Part shown: positions 1-7,270 of the stretch, piece after piece
Layout: each line of letters starts with the position of its first letter
Numbering within the stretch: position 1 is the first letter of the stretch
Notes under the pieces: generated by a model
What the model saw: only the letters and a program-made list of their open reading frames with translations
Database searches by the model: none
What the model was told of the DNA's origin: nothing
Position numbers and translations under genes: made by a program
Assembly (NCBI RefSeq): GCF_022376445.1
Contig: NW_025955737.1
Coordinates: 1-12,118, forward strand
Source of the DNA: Fomitopsis serialis
Taxonomy: Eukaryota; Basidiomycota; Agaricomycetes; Polyporales; Fomitopsidaceae
DNA: 12,118 nucleotides
Direction of reading: 5' to 3'

Positions 1-366
1 ACGAGAATCTTGTATAGTGCAAGAGCGTCGGCTTCAACGCGCCTTCGGTTCGACAATGTTGGATGTGGCATGGCTGCTTTCTGGACACCGACGTCAGTCT
101 TCGCGTAGATCTGTTCACGCATAGCACTCACCTCTGTACGCGGCCGTAGGCTACACAGGAGTGATGGACAGAAAGGAAGAGAGCTGTGCGATCAGATATG
201 AGAACGAACATGTCGGATATCACATGACAACGATATGGTGCGCGTACTCACCATGTCTAGTAGTCTTAGGGGTGCGCGTTTTGAAGGGCAGTTTGAAGGC
301 CCGGGGCACGACCGTACGATTGCTATCTGGTCGAAACAACGGGTTGACGGCCTCAAGCTGTTCCAT
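1..366 (-). CDS. Unrecognised two-exon gene, 5' end only, cut by the left edge
   Basis: Function not recognised. The model starts at the ATG at 366-364, which has A at -3 and G at +4. Exon 1 is 366-252 (38 codons plus one base). A good donor GTGAGT starts at 251, and the intron would end at TACAG at 134. Exon 2 (133-1) then stays open to the edge and joins in phase. The partial product of about 83 residues is basic in the middle (LPFKTRTPKTTRH) and ends with NRRRVEADALALYKIL, which reads like ordinary protein. A rival model uses the acceptor at 184 and a further 51-base intron (131-81) with a CTGAC branch point. It is also open but gives a less protein-like reading. Divergent to the cyclin relic. 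No homology could be tested, so this is a candidate only. Confidence 0.4.
134..251 (-). other. Putative spliceosomal intron of the left-edge gene
   Basis: The donor GTGAGT at 251-246 and acceptor TACAG ending at 134 flank 118 bases and keep the frame between two open exons. The intron carries GGTGCGCGTAC (plus strand 238-248), close to the palindrome found in introns of the other two genes. Confidence 0.35.
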
Positions 367-706
367 TTGTTAGTCTGGGACGTCGAACCCTGTGTTGAAG
401 TCGTTTTACACGAGCTGGGTACGTTGTCACTCGTCACGCGTCAACTGGGGATGTTGTTGTTGATGTTGAAGTGGCCAGGTTGTGTGACAGGTTCCCGACA
501 AGTGATCCGCCACATGCACTGGCCTACAGTGAGTCCCTAACGCTCCCCGTCTCGACTCGCTGATGCTGAGACCGCACCTGGAAGAAACGGCCTACTAGCT
601 GCAATAGTATCAAGTGGCTGTGGTACGCACGCCGTGATTGTGGGTAGCGAGCAACTACTCTGATGCAGCAATAGCTTGACCAACTCGCTCGCTGATCCAT
701 TCGCAG
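367..706. other. Spacer between the left-edge gene and the cyclin relic
   Basis: No convincing gene. It would contain the promoter of the minus-strand gene ending at 366. The last bases before 707 (CTGATCC at 692-698 and TTCGCAG at 700-706) look like the branch point and 3' end of an intron of the cyclin gene, so part of this stretch is probably relic intron. ORFs here show no coherent family signal. Confidence 0.4.
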
Positions 707-1657
707 CCCCACCTGTATTATGGACATGAAGAGACTCGGACTACGAAGCTCTATGCGAGGTTCGTGGCGCATTTGTTTGCATTTCCGGCCCTCCCTCTAT
801 TATCCACCGCCAGCACCGTCCTCGCGTTGTTTATCGCCTACGCCCTTCAAACAACGCGTTATCACACGCCGGCGACGTTCGCTGCCCTGTACCTCCTCCA
901 ACGTCTAAAGGCGCGGCTCGTTGGGCAACCGCCTCTTCATCTCCACCTTCACGATCGCGTCCAAGGTCATCTGCAACGACACACACAGAGACAGATCGTG
1001 GAACATCGTCGGTCAGGGCATGTTCGCCCTCCGCGAGATCAACCAGATGGAGCGCGAGATGTGCTCCTACCTCGAGTGGCAACTCAACACCGAACCGGCA
1101 GCCCTGAAGGAATTCGAGGCGAAGGTGTGGGGGACTTCAAGGGCCACGGGCCATACCCAACGTACGTGCTCCCCTCGCCTGCGCCGACACCAGTACCGTC
1201 AACGACGCCATATGGCGACACGTCGACCACCGCCCCGAGCTTCGCCGGGTGTCCGTCAACGTCGCCACCGAAGCCCACCCCCATGCCTCTCGACGCCAGC
1301 ACGGCGTGCCCACGTCTGCCCACGCGTCCCGATACACCCGACGCGCCCGAGCTGTCCTACTCGAGCCCGGCGTGGTCCGCATCCCCATCGACGCCAACAA
1401 TCACATCGCCTCACACAGCATCCACGGGACGCCATACGGCATCGAGCAACATTCTGTTGCCGCCGATGCAGAAGCAAGGTAGCCGGTCGCTGTCGAGGTC
1501 CAACATCTTTGACTCATTTCCTGAAAATGGAAAGTGCTCGCCATCAACGTCCGACGCCATCTCGACCGACCGCGCCCCGACGATGAAGAAGGCGAAGGGC
1601 CAGGACTGGTACGCCCACGCGACGCCGTGCGTGTGGTACGCCCGTCGCGCGACGTGA
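707..1657 (+). pseudogene. Relic of a basidiomycete cyclin-box protein (frameshifted)
   Basis: Three reading-frame segments line up in order with a fungal cyclin N-terminal-domain protein of the kind common in agaricomycetes; such proteins bind cyclin-dependent kinases. Segment 1 (about 707-915, frame of 764) holds YYGHEETRTTKLYARFVAHLF and FAALYLLQRLKAR. Segment 2 (about 915-1130, frame of 921) holds the most conserved part of the cyclin box, NRLFISTFTIASKVICND and MFALREINQMEREMCSYLEW. Segment 3 (about 1133-1657, frame of 764) has DFKGHGPYPTYVLPSPAPTP followed by a Pro/Ser/Thr-rich tail ending in TGA. The first shift, near 911-916, seems to come from loss of the loop between LKAR and GxxGNRLFIS, probably between short GCGCG repeats. 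The second, near 1128-1133, looks like loss of one base. There is no start codon or upstream exon; an intron-like 3' end sits just before 707. The family is recalled from memory, not searched. Confidence 0.85.
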
Positions 1658-1974
1658 TCATCTCTCGTTCCATACCTGCTTTCCTCCATCCGGTCGCCGC
1701 ATCGTTGTTCGCGCAGGCGGCCGTCGTCGCTCATCATCTCGGACACCGTGCTCTCGCATAGGACCTCTTGCATCCGGTTCGTGGCGTGTTTCTTTTCTTC
1801 GTCGCTCTCGTATTGCCTTGCACACTCTCATGCCCCTGCCGAGGGCAGAGATAGCGGTCGTTGGCGGTGATTTGCCTTCCTGCGGTCGGCCTGGTGTGTG
1901 GCCCATTCCCTTCATATGTTCTTCCTTCCCGCCAGCATGCGCTCAACTTCTGTTTACGCCTCTCTGACCCACCC
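1658..1974. other. Spacer between the two gene relics
   Basis: No gene seen. It is pyrimidine-rich on the plus strand. The stretch just before 1975 has CTCTCTGACC (1960-1969), which resembles an intron branch region, so the 3' half may be decayed intron of the ATP1 copy. A weak resemblance around 1840-1860 to the ATP1 segment before the KRTG motif is too poor to call. Confidence 0.4.
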
Positions 1975-2745
1975 ATCAAGCGTACCGGCCAGATTGTCGA
2001 CGTCCCCATCGGCCCCGAGAGCCTTGACCGTGTCGTGGACGCTCTCGGTAACTCCAATCGCAATGGTGTCATTAACATGTCTGAACGTCGCTGTGCGTTG
2101 CCCCTATCATCCTGTCCCGTCGCTCGGTCAACCAGCCTATGGTGACTGGGATCAAGCCGATCGACGCCATGGTTCCCATTGGTTGTGGCCAGCGTGAGCT
2201 GATCATCGGTGACTGCCAGACTGGTAAGACAGCTGTTGCCATTGACGCCATCCTCAACTAGAAGAGGTGGAATGATGGCCAAGACGAGGAGAAGCAGCTG
2301 TACGGTGTCTACGTTGCTATCGATGCGTTCCACCGTCGCCCAGCTCGTCAAGACCCTTGAGGAGAACGATGCCACGAAGTACACTAACATTGTTGCTCCC
2401 ACGCGTCGGAGGGTGCTCCTCTCCAGTACCTTGCTCCCTTCTCAGGTTGTGTTATGGGCGGATGGTTCCGTGACAGTGGCAGGCACGGTATGTAATAGCA
2501 TGTCACTGGATGTCGCACGAGTGAGCTCATAGTGAATGCAGCTCTGATTATCTACGACGACTTGTTCAAGCAGGCTATTGCCTTTCGTCAGATGTCGCTG
2601 CTGCTCCGCCGTGAGGCGTACCCCGGTGATGTCTTCTACCTTCACTCTCGTCTCCTCGACCATGCGGCGACAATGAGCGAGAAGTTCGGTGGCAGTTCCC
2701 TCACTGCTCTTCCCATCATTGAGACCCAGGGAAGTGCTGTATCCT
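1975..2745 (+). pseudogene. ATP1: Truncated, disabled copy of ATP synthase F1 alpha subunit
   Basis: The intact protein is the nucleotide-binding alpha subunit of mitochondrial F1-ATPase, encoded in the nucleus in fungi. Collinear matches begin at [11 protein letters not shown] (1975) and DRVVDALGN. They continue with [19 protein letters not shown], the P-loop region [14 protein letters not shown] (loop 2208-2231, with Cys where the family has Arg), [23 protein letters not shown] (Walker B region) and [11 protein letters not shown], then end at [11 protein letters not shown]. Lesions: a frameshift with lost codons near 2100; TAG at 2259-2261 where Gln is expected; a frameshift near 2322-2326; a one-base shift near 2402; loss of the PPGR codons near 2607-2613; and no sequence homologous to the C-terminal third. 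The segment before IKRTG is also missing. An unspliced intron at 2488-2541 shows this is a genomic duplicate. It cannot encode a working subunit. Confidence 0.92.
2488..2541 (+). other. Intron retained inside the ATP1 relic
   Basis: GTATGT at 2488 and TGCAG ending at 2541 bound 54 bases. Removing them joins ..GRH (last base G at 2487) to ALIIYDD exactly in the Walker B region of the alpha subunit, which shows it is a true spliceosomal intron of the parent gene. Confidence 0.85.
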
Positions 2746-3016
2746 CGCCCCGCTGCTGACTCCTCGGCCCCTCTTTTTCTCTACGCCCTCGCTTGTTCGC
2801 CCTGTCGCCCAGATACCTTGCCCGTTCACCCATGCTCCTCCCTGGCACTTATACCCACTGCGGTGACTTTTTTTTACTCAGGCAGGCATTGGTATGAGTC
2901 AAGCCTTGGATACACTGTGACCTGTCCATCTCGTAGTACGGTGCATGCGTTCAACCACCTACCTGTTGACTTACTCATTTCTTAGCCTGCTTGTCCTGTA
3001 CGTAGCCGACGTGACC

Positions 3017-3028
3017 CACACTAGTGTG
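3017..3028. repeat. Perfect 12-base palindrome CACACTAGTGTG
   Basis: Read directly: the sequence equals its own reverse complement. It could be a dimeric protein site in the upstream region of the 3689 gene, but one copy gives no functional support. Confidence 0.5.
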
Positions 3029-3241
3029 TGCTATACGGACTTATTTGTTTTGTCTCGCGCAACAAACCATGACCTCTCTGCGGCCTCGGTCGATTATGAA
3101 TGTTGTGGTACTAGCAACACATGCATACACTGACTATGTATCTACCTGTGAAATCTACGTGCGCATCATTGAGCAGCACACAAACCTCACTGCCACACCG
3201 AAGCCGCTGAAGCCGCGGACGTCACTGACATACTTGCACCT

Positions 3242-3277
3242 GCATTCGCCAGTGCGCGTCAGTGCGTCGGCGAATGC
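3242..3277. repeat. Inverted repeat, 9-bp perfect stem with 18-base loop
   Basis: GCATTCGCC at 3242-3250 is matched by GGCGAATGC at 3269-3277. The loop itself repeats AGTGCG (3251-3256 and 3261-3266). It can form a hairpin; role unknown. Confidence 0.6.
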
Positions 3278-3402
3278 CTAATGATCGGTGCGCGCGACTC
3301 CGCAGATGCGCGCACTCAAGACGGGGGACATACATAATGTCACACGTTCACAAATGAGGATATTTCACACGCACCAGCAACGGCCCTCAAGAGCGCGGGT
3401 CA

Positions 3403-3420
3403 AGCACAGATGTCTGTGCT
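3403..3420. repeat. Palindrome AGCACAGA-TG-TCTGTGCT
   Basis: Two perfectly complementary 8-base arms around TG, about 270 bases before the ATG at 3689. The form suits a dimeric DNA-binding protein, but this is unproven. Confidence 0.5.
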
Positions 3421-3640
3421 CTGAGCAATACGACACACACTACGGACAGCAAGTGTCCAGAGGACGTGAGTTTGCCAGGCTAGATCGGGATTATCTCACG
3501 GAATCAATCGCGATCGACGATGCACGCCGATGCGATCTCTGCCGCGTGACAATACTACGGCCCAGCGGAACGCGCGGAGCGCTCGGGAACTCAAAGCGAC
3601 ACTCTGTCGCGCGCGCGCACTTGCTTTTGCACTTCATCAC

Positions 3641-3688
3641 ACACTCTCCCCTCGCGTCCATCTGCTTTCTCTGCTCTTCCCGCTCACG
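3641..3688 (+). promoter_or_regulatory. Pyrimidine-rich tract before the start codon
   Basis: The 48 bases before the ATG at 3689 are mostly C and T on the coding strand (for example TCTGCTTTCTCTGCTCTTCC). CT-rich tracts of this sort commonly lie around fungal transcription starts, and this one supports the chosen ATG, which has A at -3 and G at +4. No TATA box is obvious. Confidence 0.45.
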
Positions 3689-6600
3689 ATGGTCGGCAAA
3701 CTAACGTACGACGCCTTCGTGGGCTGCATCAAGGCCACGGCGGACAACGTGTCCGTCGACGACGGACGCAAGGACGAGGCTCCTTTCTTCACGGAGCCGG
3801 CCCCGGACGCCAGTGAGTGGACGAAGGACAAGCTGGACGCGCTCGAGCACCTTCTGCGCGACACCATCGAGGGTCCGTGGTCGCTGCAGGCGGTGGAGAA
3901 GATATGGATGGGGAGCATTTTGGTTCGTGCTTTGTCTTCTCTCACTCCCTCACACCACCTGAAATGTGTCACGGCTTGAAGACCCCTCCGTGGGCGGCGG
4001 CGCTGCACACGTCCAAAGTTGATACGAGCAAGCACAGGTACACAACCTCGCGCTTGCCTGCGCTCGCAGTGGAGGCACCGAGGGGACCCTGACACGAGCG
4101 ATGAAGGCCTCTAAAGTGTCGCTACCGATACAGTCCTTCGCCGCGGTCGCAAAACTGTCGAAGCTGTTCATACAGTGCTGGATACGTGAGTTCTCCTTGT
4201 TAACGTGCGTGCGAACTTGCGTGTGCACGAGCCACGGTCGTGTCTTGAAGACGAGTGCTGATAGTTCTTCGTTTGCAGAGAACAATAGGCTCGCAGGTAC
4301 GTTGTTCACGACGACCGCTGTTCGTGACGTGGCACTTACGACTCGTACGCATAGCACCTCCTCTACCCTCGAGCGAGCCAGCCCACAAGCCAGCCTCGGC
4401 AGCACAGCGAACATCGATCGTGCCTGCGGGCTCCATTCCGACGGCCGTGAAGGCCACACCCCCATCGATCCCTGTGCCCGCACGTCAGGTGCAAACGCCC
4501 CGGCCCCCAGTGTCCCCCGACCGGCAGCGCATGTCAGCCCCGCCGATGGGGCCTGCGTCCCCCGACCGTGCGCGTCCAAACGCCCCAGCCCCCACCACGG
4601 TTCCTGTACCTCCCCCCGCCATGGAACTTGCACCACCTCCCGGGACCACGGCTCCCGCCACGATTCCCGCACTTCCCGCCACGATTCCTGCCACGGTCCC
4701 CGCACCTCCCGCCACGATTCCCGCCGCTGCAAGCGGCGAGGTTGCTGCACCTCGCCGCGTCCGGTCTCCAGTACCCACGACCCCTGACGCCCCCTCTTCG
4801 CCCCTTTCCCCCGTCCCCGTCCACACCCACGTCGCTGCACACTCACCCAACCCACCATCCGCAGGTACACCGTCACCGGAGCGTCAAGACGTGACACGCG
4901 GCGCGCGGTCGCGGGAGTTGTCGCCACAAGACGTGGTACACGCGCAGTCCCGGGAGCCGTCGCCGCAGCCGCAGCCGCAGCCGCCAACGCGAGGGAGGCA
5001 TCGCATTAGGCCCGGCACTTTGTCCACTGACGGTGGAGCAGCGCAGACCAGCCCGCCGACAGTAGACGGCACGGTGAAGATTGGGCCTCCTACGGCAAAC
5101 ACGAGAAAGTCGCAGCCCCCGCCAGCAAAGGCGAGCAAGTCCCAGCTCACTCCAGCGAAGGTGGTCAAGTCCCAGCCCGGCTCGGCTCAGGCGGCCAAGT
5201 CCCAGCCTGCTTCGGCGAAGGCGGGAAAGTCACAGTCAACCCCGGTCAAGGGACGGAAGACGCGCAAGGACGCCGCAGATGCTGGCGAAGATGAGGGACG
5301 CCGTGCTGGCAAGCGCGGGTCGAGAGCCGCCCTCAAGAAGTCCGCGAAGGACACACCCAGCAAGCGGAACGTTTCGAAGAGAAAGAAAGTCGCCAAGGTC
5401 GAGGTCGAAGATACTGACAGCGAGCAGGAGGAGACGGCTGAGCCCGAGCAAGAGGCTCAGACACCACAGCCCTCCGAGGAGGAAGAGGGCGAGGACCAGG
5501 ACCAGGAGGAAGAAGAGCAGGAGCAGGAGCAGGACGAGGAGGAGGATCAGCTCGAGGAGGAGAACGAGAGGGAGTTGAGGTCTCGGTCAGCGAAGGGAAA
5601 GCGTCGTGCACGCCCGACCAAGAAGGATAAACGCCAGCCTGTGCTCCGTTACAAGGTAAGTCTTTCTTTCTATGTTGGGGGTCTGTGCGCGCACCCGTGC
5701 GCGCATTTAACATTTGCTGACCACATCACCCCCCTTCTTATAGTTTGTTGGCCGCTACCGGTGCACGTTGTGCCTGGTTCAGCAGCGGGCACAAGATGGG
5801 GATGGCCCGCTTGGAGATGATGTCGATTGTACCGTGTCCGACAACAACAAGAGGTGCGACAGATGCGCCTTCGGGCATCGGTCCCCGTGCAGCGTCAAGG
5901 TGAGTCAGTTTTACAGTGTGCACATCAACTAGCCATCTTACGTATCCACAGAACTACGTTGTACGTGGGCTCCTGACGGTCGACGAGAACAAGATCGCCA
6001 CGTACAGCATCGACGCCGACAGGGACGTAGTGGTCAAAAGCGAGGAGAGCGCTCCGTTGCCAGATGTGGGCGAGGACTATGAAGTCGCCGGCCCATCGTC
6101 AGGTGTGGCTGCGAAGAGGCGGGCGACTGCGAACCCAGAGGTAAATTTGGTGTGGCTCGGTGTGCACGTTCTCGGAGCTGACGACGCCGATGATATTCCA
6201 TCTCAGGCAGGCCCCTCGCGTCGCGTGCGTCCGCGCATTGAGTCTCCTCTGGGCGGAGTCGACGAGGCATCCCCTATGTCAGTCGACGGTGACGACCTCA
6301 CGGACCCGATCGTAGTCGGCGGTGACGACCCCACGGACCCGATCGTAGTCGACGGTGATAAAACCAGAGACGCGATTGTAGTCGATGGTGGCGACGACAC
6401 CGGGGAACCGATCGTAGTCGAAGGTGACAACGCCAGAGACGCGATTGTACTCTACGGTGACGACACCACTGGAGACTATGCTCCCCTCGCCGAGATGATG
6501 AAGAAGTGGGAGACACGCGCGACTGAGACTGTCAGTCAGATGACCAGCGTCTTCGAGCAGGCCCGCGAGGAGCAGGAAGCGGCGCAATCTCACTTCTTGC

Positions 6601-6893
6601 GCGAGCTCAGCATCGTCATGGACGAGCGGATCAAGGCAGGGATCGACGAGTTCATCAAGCTGATGCGCGAGGTAAGCAGTGGCCCGCCCTCAGTCAGGAT
6701 GTGCATTAACGCATGGTATCAGCGAGTGCCCAGTGTAGAGGTGCCCGCAGGCGAGCAGCCCGTTCCTTCGTCAGCCATGACTGACGTGCAAGGCACTGGC
6801 CTCGGCGGTCGGTCGGAGGCAAACGACCTTGGCAAGACCGGTGCGCGCACCATGCACCCGGAGCCCAATGCGGACGTGGGCATGGACGAGTAG
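3689..6893 (+). CDS. Unrecognised nuclear-type protein with a stretched six-Cys zinc-cluster-like motif
   Basis: Eight exons: 3689-3922, 4038-4185, 4279-4296, 4355-5655, 5744-5899, 5952-6140, 6207-6671, 6723-6893. They total 2682 bases (893 codons plus TAG) with consistent phases and mostly CTGAC/CTGAT-type branch points; the weakest donor is GTTCGT at 3923. Residues 1-128 form a dense, possibly conserved block (EAPFFTEPAPDASEWTKDKL, SLQAVEKIWMG). A Pro/Ala/Ser-rich region follows. Five 10-residue KSQ repeats lie at 384-433, then Lys/Arg clusters that could be nuclear localisation signals and a Glu/Gln/Asp tract. Exon 5 (568-619) has C-x2-C-x18-C-x8-C-x2-C-x7-C, like Zn2Cys6 but with a long first loop. 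Acidic GD..DPIVV repeats lie at about 708-774 and a probable helix or coiled coil at 775-837. A nuclear, DNA- or chromatin-associated role is inference; no family was recognised. Confidence 0.78.
4279..4296 (+). other. 18-base microexon (exon 3 of the 3689 gene)
   Basis: It is bounded by TTTGCAG ending at 4278 and GTACGT starting at 4297. Both flanking introns (4186-4278 and 4297-4354) are phase 1, so the six codons (about QNNRLA across the joins) can be included or skipped without changing frame. The downstream acceptor CGCATAG (4348-4354) restores the long Pro-rich frame either way. Confidence 0.55.
4654..4721 (+). repeat. Threefold CCCGCCACGATTCC repeat coding PATIP
   Basis: Identical 14-base copies lie at 4654-4667, 4675-4688 and 4708-4721, inside exon 4. 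They encode a Pro-Ala-Thr-Ile-Pro motif in the Pro-rich linker. The exact repetition at DNA level suggests recent slippage or unequal exchange. Confidence 0.75.
5104..5253 (+). repeat. Five 30-bp tandem units coding a KSQ decapeptide
   Basis: Units at 5104-5133, 5134-5163, 5164-5193, 5194-5223 and 5224-5253 each encode x-K-S-Q-x3-A/V-K/Q-x. Lys-Ser-Gln is constant in all five, followed by a variable Pro/Ala/Thr stretch. SQ dipeptides are possible targets of ATM/ATR-type kinases, but that is only a suggestion. Confidence 0.8.
5476..5577 (+). repeat. Purine-rich tract coding a Glu/Gln/Asp run
   Basis: Mostly GAG, GAC, GAA and CAG codons in frame within exon 4, giving a strongly acidic, probably disordered tract between two basic clusters. 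The strong purine bias on the coding strand is also a low-complexity DNA tract. Confidence 0.7.
5656..5743 (+). other. Intron of the 3689 gene with two TGCGCGCA palindromes
   Basis: GTAAGT donor, TGCTGACC branch region (5715-5722), TTATAG acceptor; 88 bases, phase 0. TGCGCGCA occurs at 5686-5693 and 5698-5705, close enough to act as a paired site. Confidence 0.85.
5744..5899 (+). other. Exon 5: six-cysteine, zinc-cluster-like module
   Basis: This phase 0-0 exon of 52 codons carries the whole cysteine motif: cysteines at exon residues 7, 10, 29, 38, 41 and 49 (protein about 574, 577, 596, 605, 608 and 616). The second half, RCDRCAFGHRSPC, resembles the second half of fungal Zn2Cys6 fingers. 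The classic x6 spacing between Cys2 and Cys3 is x18 here. Metal binding is inferred from the cysteine pattern only. Confidence 0.55.
6141..6206 (+). other. Intron of 66 bases that stays open in frame
   Basis: GTAAAT donor, GCTGACG branch-like site (6177-6183) and CTCAG acceptor. Its length is divisible by three, it is phase 0 and it contains no stop codon, so a retained transcript would add 22 residues without a frameshift. Confidence 0.55.
6282..6482 (+). repeat. Tandem 33-36-bp units coding V-x-G-D..D-x-IV repeats
   Basis: Units at 6282-6314, 6315-6347, 6348-6380, 6381-6416 (36 bp) and 6417-6449, plus a decayed sixth at 6450-6482. Each encodes an acidic stretch followed by DPIV or DAIV. 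Two subtypes alternate after the second unit (DPIV/EPIV and RDAIV), which suggests duplication of a two-unit block. Confidence 0.8.
6672..6722 (+). other. Intron of 51 bases that stays open in frame
   Basis: GTAAGC donor, ATTAACG branch-like site (6704-6710) and ATCAG acceptor. It is phase 0, divisible by three and stop-free, so both splice forms encode protein. It interrupts the end of the predicted helical region. Confidence 0.6.
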
Positions 6894-7116
6894 TGAGGCT
6901 GAGCGGCGTGTGCGTGCACCGGTGCGTATGTCTCTTCATCTATCTCTGTTGCTGTATCTCTGTACAATGTAGTCTCCTCGTATGATACGTCTTGCTGACG
7001 TGGACTCTCGGACGTGACCCATGTCGTGCTGTCTTGTTTATCGTGTCACTGCAATGTAATGCAATTTATGTGCTACGACGAATGCGGAATGCGTGTGGAT
7101 TGAGACACGCCCAAAG

Positions 7117-7146
7117 TGGGGAGCTGCGCGATCGCGCGTGTCCACA
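7117..7146 (-). repeat. 30-bp near-palindrome, copy 0 (most diverged)
   Basis: It contains the perfect core GCGCGATCGCGC. On the minus strand it matches copy 1 at about 24 of 30 positions, counted by eye. Confidence 0.65.
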
Positions 7147-7152
7147 GTTGAG

Positions 7153-7164
7153 TGTGCGCGCACA
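7153..7164. repeat. Perfect palindrome TGTGCGCGCACA
   Basis: Twelve bases equal to their reverse complement, lying between copies 0 and 1 of the 30-bp family. It includes the octamer TGCGCGCA at 7155-7162. Confidence 0.7.
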
Positions 7165-7196
7165 ACTGCATGTAAACGTGAACCATGGTGGACAGG

Positions 7197-7226
7197 TGTG
7201 GAGACGCGCGATCGCGCACGTTCACA
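7197..7226 (+). repeat. 30-bp near-palindrome, copy 1
   Basis: It begins TGTGGAGACGCG, has the core GCGCGATCGCGC and ends ACGTTCACA. It serves as the reference copy for the family. About 11 of 15 arm positions pair with each other, so a single copy could also bind a dimer. Confidence 0.75.
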
Positions 7227-7234
7227 TTCGTGGG

Positions 7235-7255
7235 GGTGCGCGCACGCAACAAGCA
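7235..7255. repeat. 21-base dispersed repeat, spacer copy
   Basis: GGTGCGCGCACG followed by CAACAAGCA. It matches 11618-11638 at 20 of 21 positions, on the same strand. Confidence 0.75.
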
Positions 7256-7270
7256 CACATGTCCCTTAAA

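Larger units (their letters stand above)
2750..3640. other. Intergenic stretch without a recognisable gene
   Basis: No coding region could be supported on either strand, and the missing ATP1 C-terminus is not here. The stretch has a T8 run near 2870, a perfect 12-base palindrome at 3017-3028, an inverted repeat at 3242-3277, one TGCGCGCA at 3307-3314 and a palindrome at 3403-3420. The right part is upstream DNA of the gene starting at 3689. Confidence 0.5.

Noticed and set aside
235..540. Plus-strand open frame of 101 codons near the left edge
   Set aside because: No recognisable features and it overlaps the minus-strand exon with a better start and donor; composition gives no support.
1975..2745. 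Transfer of a mitochondrial or bacterial ATP synthase gene
   Set aside because: The copy contains a spliceosomal intron at an exact coding junction and fungal nuclear-type sequence, so it derives from the nuclear gene.
4038..4069. A 32-base intron GTACAC..CGCAG
   Set aside because: Too short for a usual fungal intron; using CACAG at 4037 as acceptor of one 115-base intron keeps the phase and gives a natural reading.
3950..4987. Long minus-strand open frame of 345 codons
   Set aside because: It is antisense to the Pro/Ala-rich exon 4 and earlier introns of the plus-strand gene; its Arg/Gly/Trp-rich reading is the usual shadow of GC-rich Pro codons. The plus-strand model has phases and splice sites that agree.
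5081..5578. Open frame reading like an Arg/Ser-rich splicing protein
   Set aside because: It is an alternative frame of the Lys/Glu-rich repeats of exon 4; the RS-like look comes from shifted AAG-TCC-CAG and GAG repeats.
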